DNA of 44,272 nucleotides from an uncultured bacterium. Its GTDB lineage: Bacteria > Cyanobacteriota > Vampirovibrionia > Gastranaerophilales > Gastranaerophilaceae. Each line of letters begins with the position of its first letter. The stretch's first letter is position 1. The stretch is from assembly GCA_949286885.1 (NCBI GenBank), contig CASEEG010000045.1:1-44272 (forward strand), read 5' to 3'. A model generated the notes under the pieces. It saw nothing but the letters and a program-made list of their open reading frames with translations, was not told the DNA's origin and did no database searches. Shown here in pieces: positions 15,899 to 22,966 of this stretch. Made by a program: the position numbers and the translations under genes.

Positions 15899-16335
15899 AA
15901 TTAATTGGTTTAACTAAACTTACAACTTCAAACCTCCTTTCATTACTTGGATATCCTTGCATTTTACTGTCGCTTTATAACGAGTTTATATTTTCCCCGC
16001 TTGACTGGACAGATCTTGAAGGCTACCACTACGACAGGGATATGCTGGGTTTTGTTTCAAGTGCCACAAGTGCGCTGTACTTTATGCTGGCATGTTTTAT
16101 CTGCGCTGTGTTTTTTGTTCTCATTCTTATTGAATTTTTTATTAGAAAGAAGAACAAAACAGAGTTTCAATTGGTTAATAAAATTCCTGATAAATTTAAA
16201 CCCTTGTATAAAATTTTGTTTTGGTTAGGACTCTTTTTTGTTTCACCTCTTGGTCCTTTGAGTATGTTTTTCTTGTACTTGTTTCTTGAGAAATATTTTA
16301 ACTATTCCGAGATATTTTTAAGGTTAATAAATTAA
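15895..16335 (+). CDS. Small multi-pass membrane protein, copy 2
   Basis: A 146-residue paralogue of the gene just before it. The central block from LDW-DLEGYHYDRDMLG to FFVSPLGPL is almost identical in protein and DNA, while the first 45 and last 25 residues differ more (for example ILLSLYNEFIF against ILYFSYIRFIF). Start is ATG 15895 in the ATGA overlap. It converges with the small - strand gene at 16357. As with copy 1, no known family is recognised. Confidence 0.72.
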   Translation: MKLIGLTKLTTSNLLSLLGYPCILLSLYNEFIFSPLDWTDLEGYHYDRDMLGFVSSATSALYFMLACFICAVFFVLILIEFFIRKKNKTEFQLVNKIPDKFKPLYKILFWLGLFFVSPLGPLSMFFLYLFLEKYFNYSEIFLRLIN

Positions 16336-16356
16336 TCTATAAATTCTCTATAACCT

Positions 16357-16599
16357 TTAATCTCCGTGGGTTTGCAGAAAATAATCATAAATTTTGTCGA
16401 TTTTTTCCTTTATTTCACCCCACTGGTTTTTTAGTTCTTTAATGTAAATAATCGAAGCAAAACGCCCTTGGCATTCGTTCATTATTTCTCTGTGTTTTTT
16501 CTCTAATGCCTCAGGAGTTATAAAAATTCTCGTTTGTGCGGCAAAAATAATAATTACTATTAAAATAGGTGCAAATTCAAGGTAGTTATCGATATTCAT
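16357..16599 (-). CDS. Small single-span membrane protein with helical tail
   Basis: An 80-residue protein with one N-terminal membrane helix (about 9-26, FAPILIVIIIFAAQTRIF) and a charged, probably coiled-coil tail (about 33-75) ending KIDKIYDYFLQTHGD. It follows the large terminase by 12 bases in the same direction, with an AAAGGA ribosome-binding site. In phages, small proteins of this shape near lysis or packaging genes are often holin- or spanin-like, but I see no diagnostic motif, so the role is open. Confidence 0.6.
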   Translation of the reverse strand: MNIDNYLEFAPILIVIIIFAAQTRIFITPEALEKKHREIMNECQGRFASIIYIKELKNQWGEIKEKIDKIYDYFLQTHGD

Positions 16600-16611
16600 T
16601 TTTTGTCCTTT

Positions 16612-17901
16612 CTAAATAATTGGGAAATAATACTCTACAAGGTAGCTTGCAGCATCAAAAGGGTGTGAGAGGAATTTTAGCTCTTTGTTATTTTTAATTG
16701 CCCAATATGTTGGAATGTCAATGTTAGAGCCACCTTCACGGTATTTTAAATTGTTCATATTGTAAATTAATTTTTCGCATTTAGGGTCGATTAAAATTTT
16801 TCTCTGTCCATCCATTGACTTTACCATGGAGCAAAAAGCCGCTACCCTGTTTTTAATTGGCGGATTAAATTGCCTTAGATGAAATTCGACATTTCTTTTC
16901 ATTTTTTGTGCAAAAAAGTTGCGAATGAGCATGTAATTTGTATACTCACTGACGCATGTCCGATTATCGCCTGAGGCATCACCGTTTATAATAATTTTGC
17001 CTTTGTGATAAGGATATCTGCGGGCAAATTCTTCGCAAGTTTGGGTTGTGGTTGTGTTCTCAAGCACAATTTCATCAAAAAAGTAAACTTTATGATTATC
17101 AATGTGGGCTAAAATCCAACACATTGGATCAACGTTAAAGTCGCAAGAAATGTGCAAGTCGCAATAATCTAAATAATTTACTTTTGTAATGTTTTCACTG
17201 CTGAAATTTGGTACTACAAGCGGGCAGTTGTCCTCATCAAATTCACCGAGGACATTTCTTTTGTAGTAGCTTTCATCGTAAGCGCTTTTTAAGTTTTCAC
17301 AAAAGTCTTTAGGTAGATAAATATTTTCTGTAGATGGGGCAAGAACGAGGCGATAGTTAGGTTTTTTGCTGTCTGCAAAATTTTTGTAAATCCAGCCACG
17401 TCTGCTCTGTGGGTTTGTGTGCCCAAAAATCCTATATTTAAAGTCCCTCCAGCTTTTTTTCTTTTTTTGTCGCATACGCCCTAAAAGCATTTTAAATGTT
17501 GCTTCAGGAATGTCGGACATTTCTTCAATTTCAGCAAAACCAAGGTTTAGCGACTTTAGTTTATTTGGTTCGTCAAAGTGTCGAAAAAGAATATTAGAAC
17601 CGTTTTTAAAGACAATTTTTTGTTGTGATTTTATAAATTGCCAGTCGTTGCCCTCTTGCAAGCCAAAATTTTCAAAGTGCTCAAAATAAGCATTTAGTGT
17701 GGTATCTCGAACAAGTGAGTAAGTTTGTGCACCGCAAAGCCCGTTTATACCTGGAAATTTCAGACACAGAAGAGTCCCTAAAAGCGAGCCGGCCCAGGTT
17801 TTACCCGAGCCGAATCCGCCTTGATACACACATACGTCCAGTTCTAAATTGTGTGGGACTTCAAGGAATTTCTTTTGTGTTTTAAGGAGTTTGTATTTCA
17901 T
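16612..17901 (-). CDS. terL: Phage terminase large subunit
   Basis: The motor-nuclease that packages viral DNA into proheads through the portal. The N-terminal ATPase has Walker A GGFGSGKT at 28-35 and a Walker B-like GFAEIEEMSD (about 120-130). The C-terminal RNase H-like nuclease shows three acidic positions: DFNVDP, NGDASGD and PFDAA near the end. I place the start at ATG 17901 (429 residues) because a GGAGGG ribosome-binding site lies 8-9 bases upstream; the in-frame extension to 17973 is Lys/Arg-rich and lies inside the portal gene. The first 20 bases overlap the portal gene. Catalytic residues appear intact. Confidence 0.93.
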   Translation of the reverse strand: MKYKLLKTQKKFLEVPHNLELDVCVYQGGFGSGKTWAGSLLGTLLCLKFPGINGLCGAQTYSLVRDTTLNAYFEHFENFGLQEGNDWQFIKSQQKIVFKNGSNILFRHFDEPNKLKSLNLGFAEIEEMSDIPEATFKMLLGRMRQKKKKSWRDFKYRIFGHTNPQSRRGWIYKNFADSKKPNYRLVLAPSTENIYLPKDFCENLKSAYDESYYKRNVLGEFDEDNCPLVVPNFSSENITKVNYLDYCDLHISCDFNVDPMCWILAHIDNHKVYFFDEIVLENTTTTQTCEEFARRYPYHKGKIIINGDASGDNRTCVSEYTNYMLIRNFFAQKMKRNVEFHLRQFNPPIKNRVAAFCSMVKSMDGQRKILIDPKCEKLIYNMNNLKYREGGSNIDIPTYWAIKNNKELKFLSHPFDAASYLVEYYFPII

Positions 17902-19621
17902 TTTTTTTACCCTCCAAGACGTTTTGTTGTGTTTTTGCCTTTTGAGAGGAATTTTGCGCATTTTTTTGCGCAATTTGCTCTTGTGTTAAAAGAAATTTTG
18001 ATGTGTTTTCTACACCAAGTGTTGCAAGGGTGTATTTAAAGCACTCTTCCCAATTAATTTTTTGTGCGATGTCAGGAATTTTTGAAAATTCGGAAATAGT
18101 TTTTTGAACTTCTTTAAATTTTGAGTTTTTTGCAATGGTTGTTTTTCTGTCTGAGTATTTATATACAAAATTGCCTTCACGAACATCAGGTGTAATATCA
18201 ACAATTACTGATTTTCCTTCAACTTCGGTACTGATTTTAGATTCACCAATCATAAAATTAGCATTTGTGAGCGCTGTTTTTTCTAAAAGCGGCATGATAA
18301 TTTTTCTGTTTATTGAGTCTATAAACCAGTTAAGACGTGCACTTTGCCCGTTTGCCGTATAGTTTAATTCGGTTGCAGTACGCTCTCCTGCCTCTTGTAT
18401 GCTGCCTGCCATATTGTCGAAAATTCCCGTTGCCCTCTCAATTTGGCTTTTAAAGAATTTTATGAATTCCCAACCGCCAAGCATTGCACTAAAGTTAAGA
18501 GGTTGCGGCATTTGTGGCAACAATGACGGGTCATATTCTATTATTTTACCCGGTTTAACTTCGATTTCTCCATGGAAAGCACCTCTGGGAGCTAAAAATG
18601 GCGGATTTGATACAAGCTTATGCCCTAAAATTTGTGTTTGCATAATCTCTCCTGCCGTATTTAAAACAGGAATTACTGGTGCTAAGGGGCTTAAACCGCG
18701 TTTTGTACAAGGGTCTTGTATGATATTGGCATAAATATAAGGACAGTTTATGTAAGGATTTACCTCGTTCTGCACTACGGCAAGCCTGCCAACTACCACT
18801 ATCATACGGTTTTTTAAGATTTTTCCGCTATCAAGTCTTATGTTGCCGAAAAATTTTAGTACTTCAACAAGCCCGTCAGAAATGCCTGTTGTGTCTTTGT
18901 CTTTTTTTGAGCGTTCAAGTAGCATTGCAAGTTCTTGTGCTGCTTGTTTTGTTATTGTAAAATTTTCTCTGTTTTCTAAGATTTCATTAATTTCCATCCA
19001 ACTGCGGTGAATTTTTGGACAACTATCCCAGTTATGTGCCCGTTGGGTGTCAAAAACAAAGTCATGCGCAGGAATTATTTTAAGGGATGTGCCTTCATAG
19101 GTTTTTTCTTTTATTGTTTTAAAAGTTTCAAGGAGCGGATTTTGAATTTTTTCGTATAAAGTTGTCGCAACACGTCTGCTTCTCCAACGTGTTTCCCAAC
19201 CTACAAACATTGTTATTTCGCCCGTTTCTATTAATTGATCTATTATTTTTTCAAGGTTATTTGAAAATCTCATTTTTTCAAGCGCATTACACAGAAACAG
19301 TTTATGTTTGTTTGCGCGTTCTGTACTTGAATTATCTGCCTCGCATACGTCAAAAAGACCTTCAGGATATGACGGGATAGCTTCTAAAAGGTGTGCTTTA
19401 AGTGTTGCGGCTTGTTCCCATGCATCTGGTAAATTTATTTTTTTGCTACCTGTTTCATTGTGTGAATATGTGCCAAAAATGGCATTTCTGATACTTTTAA
19501 TGTGTGAGAGTTGATTTCTTCTTTCTTCGTTCAACTTATCAAATTTTTCACAAATTTTATTTTTAATTTCTTCCGTTTCAAGATCGCTGAGTTTTGCCGG
19601 TTCAAATTCTGTATTTTTCAT
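17882..19621 (-). CDS. Phage portal protein (podovirus/P22-like head-tail connector)
   Basis: The 579-residue protein would form the dodecameric portal through which DNA enters and leaves the capsid. Evidence: position between small and large terminase, length typical of podovirus portals, an N-terminal alpha/beta part, a central segment with ERATGIFDNMAG and ERTATELNYTANGQSARL (characteristic stem/wing-type helices), and a Gln/Ala/Lys-rich C-terminal tail (about 545-579). An AGGAAAGG ribosome-binding site precedes the ATG. The frame is intact. The exact portal subfamily cannot be fixed without a profile search. Confidence 0.85.
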   Translation of the reverse strand: MKNTEFEPAKLSDLETEEIKNKICEKFDKLNEERRNQLSHIKSIRNAIFGTYSHNETGSKKINLPDAWEQAATLKAHLLEAIPSYPEGLFDVCEADNSSTERANKHKLFLCNALEKMRFSNNLEKIIDQLIETGEITMFVGWETRWRSRRVATTLYEKIQNPLLETFKTIKEKTYEGTSLKIIPAHDFVFDTQRAHNWDSCPKIHRSWMEINEILENRENFTITKQAAQELAMLLERSKKDKDTTGISDGLVEVLKFFGNIRLDSGKILKNRMIVVVGRLAVVQNEVNPYINCPYIYANIIQDPCTKRGLSPLAPVIPVLNTAGEIMQTQILGHKLVSNPPFLAPRGAFHGEIEVKPGKIIEYDPSLLPQMPQPLNFSAMLGGWEFIKFFKSQIERATGIFDNMAGSIQEAGERTATELNYTANGQSARLNWFIDSINRKIIMPLLEKTALTNANFMIGESKISTEVEGKSVIVDITPDVREGNFVYKYSDRKTTIAKNSKFKEVQKTISEFSKIPDIAQKINWEECFKYTLATLGVENTSKFLLTQEQIAQKNAQNSSQKAKTQQNVLEGKKNEIQTP

Positions 19622-19638
19622 ATTTAATTTAGCCTTTC

Positions 19639-20043
19639 CTAGATTTTGTCGGGGTCAAGCCCTTCTATACTTTCAAATATTGATTTTTTTGTTCTTAATT
19701 CCTCATATCTATTACCGCTCAACTGTTTGCAGAGTCCATCCAGTGCTCTTAGTGCCAGTTGTGGCTCTTTTAGTCCGTTTTCGTCTTCAAAAAATGCATA
19801 TTCAATTATCTTTAGATATTTTTGGACGATATAGCCTTTTGTAATTTCCAGTTTTTGCGCATTTTGTTGTATGATTTTGTTTAATTGTTTCAATTTTTTA
19901 GGATCGTCGAGGATTTTTTTTACGTTTGTAACAGAAGTTTGATTTTTATATCCTGCAAGATGTGCACTTTGTTCTGCGTCGAGTGTTTTGGCATAATGTT
20001 CGAGAAATTTTTTTTGGTTATTGTTTATATTTTCTTTATCCAT
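19639..20043 (-). CDS. terS: Phage terminase small subunit
   Basis: A 134-residue protein with the N-terminal helix-turn-helix pattern of small terminases: QKKFLEHYAKTLDAEQSAHLAGYKNQTSV followed by a helical linker and an oligomerisation region. It would recognise the packaging site and recruit the large terminase. It is first in the terS-portal-terL unit, 17 bases ahead of the portal. There is no good Shine-Dalgarno sequence before the ATG (AAGAAATATTAAAA only), so translation may depend on an unstructured AT-rich leader. Confidence 0.83.
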   Translation of the reverse strand: MDKENINNNQKKFLEHYAKTLDAEQSAHLAGYKNQTSVTNVKKILDDPKKLKQLNKIIQQNAQKLEITKGYIVQKYLKIIEYAFFEDENGLKEPQLALRALDGLCKQLSGNRYEELRTKKSIFESIEGLDPDKI

Positions 20044-20067
20044 TTTTAATATTTCTTAATAAAGTCA

Positions 20068-20096
20068 TTGATTTTTATAGCTTAATTATGTACAAT
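20068..20096 (+). promoter_or_regulatory. Candidate + strand promoter upstream of terS
   Basis: TTGATT (20068-20073), exactly 17 bases, then TACAAT (20091-20096). It points away from terS, into a 50-base stretch that ends in a strong hairpin terminator, and no protein gene follows it. Confidence 0.5.
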
Positions 20097-20102
20097 GGTT
20101 GT

Positions 20103-20153
20103 GTTGTTAATGCTTCGGCTAGTATGCGAATGGGGTTTCGACCCCTTTTTTTT
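20103..20153 (+). ncRNA. Candidate small RNA antisense to the terS leader
   Basis: From the predicted start near 20103 to the T8 run at 20146-20153 lies a transcript of about 50 bases. Its end is a GGGGT-TTCG-ACCCC hairpin with the very stable UUCG loop. It would be complementary to the 5' leader of the terS mRNA. No match to a known RNA family is recognised; expression is inferred only from promoter and terminator shape. The GGTTTCGACC part superficially resembles a tRNA T-arm, but there is no tRNA here. Confidence 0.4.
20132..20153 (+). terminator. UUCG-loop terminator, + direction
   Basis: GGGGT (20132-20136), TTCG, ACCCC (20141-20145), then eight T. On the - strand the hairpin is preceded by A8 and not followed by T, so it stops only + strand transcription, that is, antisense transcription relative to the virus genes. 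Confidence 0.8.
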
Positions 20154-20182
20154 CCGCTCGGTACTGGGCAAAGATTAACATT

Positions 20183-20222
20183 AAAAAAAGCCCCAATGCA
20201 GCACAAAATTGCTGCGTGGGGC
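20183..20222 (-). terminator. Terminator of the scaffold-like gene
   Basis: On the - strand GCCCCA...GCAGCA pairs with TGCTGC...TGGGGC (one small internal bulge), followed by T7. It begins 11 bases after the scaffold-like stop and separates that unit from terS. Confidence 0.9.
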
Positions 20223-20232
20223 GTTGTGTCTT

Positions 20233-20889
20233 TTAGCTGTTTTTGATGAGGTTTAGTATTTGTGCATCAATTTCGTCTTTATGTTTTAGAAATTCATCTG
20301 TTGACATTTTGTTGATGTCTTGTGCGCTATAGAATTGCTGATTTTTTAAATCTCCGTCAAGACTATCCAAAACATCCTTTTCAAGTTTATTTGTCAGCTT
20401 AGAATTTTCGTTTGTCAAAAATTGTGCGTATTTTGGATTTTTGGCACAAAAACGTTTAATTGCCTCTTCTTCTATTGTTTTTGTAATTTGTGCGATTTTG
20501 TTAAGTTCGTCCAAATCAAGATTTGCATTGGCAGAATTTAAATATTCAAAAAGCACTTCTCTTTGATTAAAAAAGTCAGGATTTTCTTTAATAAATTCTT
20601 TAAAAATCTGCGGTATTTGTTGTGTTCTATTTGTGTTTAACGCACCTGTTTGTGGGTTGTTTAGTATTTTTGTACCATTTGAATTGTTTACATTATTAAC
20701 GTTAGAACCTTGTTTTTTTTGGGCATTATCTAAATACAAGGACTTTAAGAGTGATAGTAAAATTTCCCTCTTTTCGAGTGGGCCTGCTTGCGTGTTTTGG
20801 TACTGGGCGGCCTTCGTTGCTGAGGTAGCGTCAGGTTTTTGGCCAAAGAGTGTCCTCAGTAAAAGTTCTTGAACCATATTATCTTTCAT
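20233..20889 (-). CDS. Putative capsid scaffold / virion assembly protein
   Basis: This 218-residue protein has no enzyme motif. It has a Gln/Asn-rich low-complexity part (about 25-95) and a long helical, charged C-terminal half, a composition common in phage scaffolds and internal virion proteins. It lies between the major capsid and terminase genes. The last 30 residues (FYSAQDINKMSTDEFLKHK then DEIDAQIL) carry an M-S/T-x-x-E-F motif often seen at the C-terminus of small capsid-associated proteins and shared with the DUF6973-like protein. A GGAAGG ribosome-binding site precedes the ATG. Its place after, rather than before, the capsid gene is unusual for a scaffold, so the role is tentative. 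Confidence 0.55.
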   Translation of the reverse strand: MKDNMVQELLLRTLFGQKPDATSATKAAQYQNTQAGPLEKREILLSLLKSLYLDNAQKKQGSNVNNVNNSNGTKILNNPQTGALNTNRTQQIPQIFKEFIKENPDFFNQREVLFEYLNSANANLDLDELNKIAQITKTIEEEAIKRFCAKNPKYAQFLTNENSKLTNKLEKDVLDSLDGDLKNQQFYSAQDINKMSTDEFLKHKDEIDAQILNLIKNS

Positions 20890-20923
20890 CTTATCCCTTC
20901 CTTTAACCTAGTTTTACGTGAAT

Positions 20924-20944
20924 GTCCCTTCGGGGACTTTTTTT
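20924..20944 (+). terminator. UUCG-loop terminator, + direction, ahead of the scaffold gene
   Basis: GTCCC (20924-20928), TTCG, GGGAC (20933-20937) and T7. It lies 35 bases upstream of the scaffold-like ATG. Like the hairpin before terS it is oriented against the virus genes. On the - strand a TATAAT about 10 bases before it could make the same hairpin the 5' end of the scaffold mRNA. Confidence 0.75.
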
Positions 20945-21003
20945 ATGAATTATATCTTTGTTTCGTTCTTGGTTTAATGCTGTTTATTATTTCGGCATGT
21001 AGA

Positions 21004-21867
21004 TTATATTTCACATTTTAATACGGCTAAGGCTTTTGGATTTACTGCCACTGCACCAAATGTGTAAAGTCCTCTTACAATTGTGTCAAAAGACTGTTCT
21101 GCTCTTATTTGTTCGAATTTCTTAATTTGAGATGCATATGTAATACCCTCAGTCGTACCTGCCATAATTGTATAGCTGCCGTCTGTTTCTTTGCCCACAT
21201 TGCTGCTTACAAAAACATCAAGACCGGCAATTCTTCCGATAGAACCTTCTTTTTTAGCTTTATCAGATTCATTTGATGCTCCTGAGAATTGTTCGCAAAG
21301 CAGTAATATTTCTTCTACATCAGGGTGAACAACTACCCAACCATGTTTTTGAGATGTAATTGCGCCTGTGTTTTTAAGAAGCTTTGACAGTGAAACAAAT
21401 TGAGAATAAATATTTGTTTTGCTAAGCGTAATGGGTGATTCTTCTTCCCCTTCTAAAATATTTGCAGTATCTGCTTCTGTGTTCATTGTGAAAATATATT
21501 TATCAATACCTTCATCAATTGCTTTTTGTGCTTTTGTTAAAATAGCATCAGTTAAAGAAATATTTGTTTGTGCCTGTGTAATATCTGGAACACTGAATGA
21601 AAAATATAAATTTTGGTTTAGTTTTAAAGATTTGCTTGACACTGTTGCAGCAGTGTATGCAGGTAATGTGCCTGTATAAGTTCCTGTAGCAACACTTTCC
21701 GGAGTTACAATTTTGATTTCCGATGTTCCATTGTCGGCTTCTGCTTGATAATCGCGGTTTACACATTGTAGCATTGTGCAGTTTTTGTCTAAACCTGCAT
21801 TGATTTTTTTGCTCCAAGTGCTAACAATCAAGCTGCTGTAAGCGGTTGATAAATTTTGTTGTGCCAT
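21004..21867 (-). CDS. Phage major capsid protein (HK97-fold type)
   Basis: A 287-residue protein with the profile of a tailed-phage coat protein: N-terminal arm (AQQNLSTAYSSLIVSTWSKK), an extended region with KIVTPESVATGTYTG, a helical spine region (about 110-150), a domain with GWVVVHPDVEEILLL and RIAGLDVFVSSNV, and a C-terminal ...RGLYTFGAVAVNPKALAVLK, typical for coat proteins of this fold. The start is ATG 21867, with an AAAGGA site upstream and a plausible arm; the in-frame extension to 21963 lies in the preceding gene. It is 44 bases behind the GNAT gene. The fold call is inference from pattern and context. Confidence 0.83.
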   Translation of the reverse strand: MAQQNLSTAYSSLIVSTWSKKINAGLDKNCTMLQCVNRDYQAEADNGTSEIKIVTPESVATGTYTGTLPAYTAATVSSKSLKLNQNLYFSFSVPDITQAQTNISLTDAILTKAQKAIDEGIDKYIFTMNTEADTANILEGEEESPITLSKTNIYSQFVSLSKLLKNTGAITSQKHGWVVVHPDVEEILLLCEQFSGASNESDKAKKEGSIGRIAGLDVFVSSNVGKETDGSYTIMAGTTEGITYASQIKKFEQIRAEQSFDTIVRGLYTFGAVAVNPKALAVLKCEI

Positions 21868-21910
21868 TTCTTTTTTTTCCTTTCTTTTATATGTGCCTTC
21901 CCGCAAGGCT

Positions 21911-22444
21911 CTATAGTGCGGGATTAAATTTTGAGAATATATGAAGATTTTCAGCTCTTCCATTCTTGAAACATTCTTTTTTTAATGTGGCTTCATATTC
22001 AAATTCCAGTTTTTCAATCAATTTCCAGGCGTATGAATTTTCGCCTACTATTTCCACACTCAGCTTTCTCACATTCATTGTTTCGAATAAGAATTTGAGT
22101 CCTTTTTTGGCTATTGCATAAGAACCAAACCCCCAATAAGGTCTGCATATACACAATGTTATTTTAGAGTCGAAATATCCGTTTGCTGCTTTTTTAGTTT
22201 CATAGAGGTAAAAAAAGCCTGCAAATTTTTCTTCTTTTCCAAGTAATACAAAGTATATGTTATCTTTAAATTGTTTTATGAAATTGAAAAATCTTTCAGG
22301 AGTTGAAAAATTTATACGAAAAAAATCATCATCAAATAATCTGGAATGATATTTCAGACAGAGTTTAAAAAATTTTAGTAGTTCTTTATGCCTTATTTTT
22401 TTAAAATTAATGTCAAACAGTTCGCTTAATTTATTTATTTTCAT
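21911..22444 (-). CDS. GNAT-family N-acetyltransferase in the capsid unit
   Basis: The 177-residue protein fits the GNAT fold: FYLYETKKAANGYFDSKITLCICRP strands, the acetyl-CoA loop region RPYWGFGSYAIAKKGLKFLFE (normally Q/RxxGxG/A), then VRKLSVEIVGENSYAWKLIEKLEFEYEATLKKECFKNGR, the RimJ/RimL-type ending. The acceptor is unknown. The GAGG ribosome-binding site is 5 bases before the ATG. Lying directly ahead of the major capsid gene, it may acetylate a virion or host protein, or simply be carried cargo. Confidence 0.82.
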   Translation of the reverse strand: MKINKLSELFDINFKKIRHKELLKFFKLCLKYHSRLFDDDFFRINFSTPERFFNFIKQFKDNIYFVLLGKEEKFAGFFYLYETKKAANGYFDSKITLCICRPYWGFGSYAIAKKGLKFLFETMNVRKLSVEIVGENSYAWKLIEKLEFEYEATLKKECFKNGRAENLHIFSKFNPAL

Positions 22445-22495
22445 GGTTGCCTCTTTTGTAAATTTGTGGTATTTTTATAGTGGAGATTGGAATTT

Positions 22496-22966
22496 ATGCA
22501 AAATGATGAAAAATTTCTTGTTATAGAGCAGTATAGAGTTTATTCTGAAGCTAAAGATTCTTTTATTGCCAGAAACTTTCAAACAAACAGATTTTATCTG
22601 GTCTTGTCTTTGGTTCTGTTTTTATTACTTTATGTGTTTTATGCACTTACGCCTTCCGTTGTTCCAATTGTTGTAGGTTCGGTGATTGGCATGGCTGTAT
22701 GTGTCATGTGGTGGTTAAATCTGGACAGTTACCAATTTTTAATTAAGATTAAATATTCTAAAGTTCTTGAAGAGATGGAGGGCTTACTTCCGTTTAGTCC
22801 ATATAAAAGAGAATATGAAGCTTTTCAGGAAGCTAAAAAGAATAAGAAAGCGATTGTTTTTTCTGATTTTCAGAAATTTCTCACAATAATTCTTTTCTGT
22901 ATATATTTGGTTATTTTCTCAAATGGTATCAGCTCTTTGCTTTTGAATATGATAAAACTGTACTAA
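22496..22966 (+). CDS. RipA-like small membrane protein
   Basis: This 156-residue protein resembles the RipA-type octameric membrane proteins: an N-terminal EQYRVYSEAKDSF helix, two membrane helices (about 33-52 and 57-76), then W-x-x-x-L-x-S/D-Y, a helix with KYSKVLEEMEGLLPFSPYKREYEAF, and a C-terminal hydrophobic helix (about 133-152). RipA is known from Francisella as a cytoplasmic-membrane protein; its mechanism is unclear. The start is ATG 22496: a GGAG site lies 10 bases upstream and would be too close to the TTG at 22487. It is the only + strand gene inside the virus head/tail block, suggesting separate expression as an accessory gene. Its stop overlaps the connector stop by four bases. 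Confidence 0.65.
   Translation: MQNDEKFLVIEQYRVYSEAKDSFIARNFQTNRFYLVLSLVLFLLLYVFYALTPSVVPIVVGSVIGMAVCVMWWLNLDSYQFLIKIKYSKVLEEMEGLLPFSPYKREYEAFQEAKKNKKAIVFSDFQKFLTIILFCIYLVIFSNGISSLLLNMIKLY

Larger units (their letters stand above)
15452..16335 (+). repeat. Tandem gene duplication with homogenised centre
   Basis: Two gene copies offset by 443 bases. By eye, about 230 bases in the middle (15585-15825 against 16028-16268) differ at only about a dozen positions, while the 5' and 3' ends are clearly more diverged. This is the picture expected from local gene conversion or selection on the core. Confidence 0.85.

Noticed and set aside
17902-17973. N-terminal extension of the large terminase
   Set aside because: The added residues are Lys/Arg-rich read-through of the portal gene in another frame; the strong GGAGGG site lies before ATG 17901.
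20132-20145. Possible tRNA T-arm (GGTTTCGACC), as in a phage attachment site in a tRNA gene
   Set aside because: No acceptor, anticodon or CCA end is nearby, and the sequence is better explained as a hairpin followed by T8.
21868-21963. N-terminal extension of the major capsid protein
   Set aside because: It overlaps the end of the GNAT gene, and a better start with an upstream AAAGGA site is at 21867.
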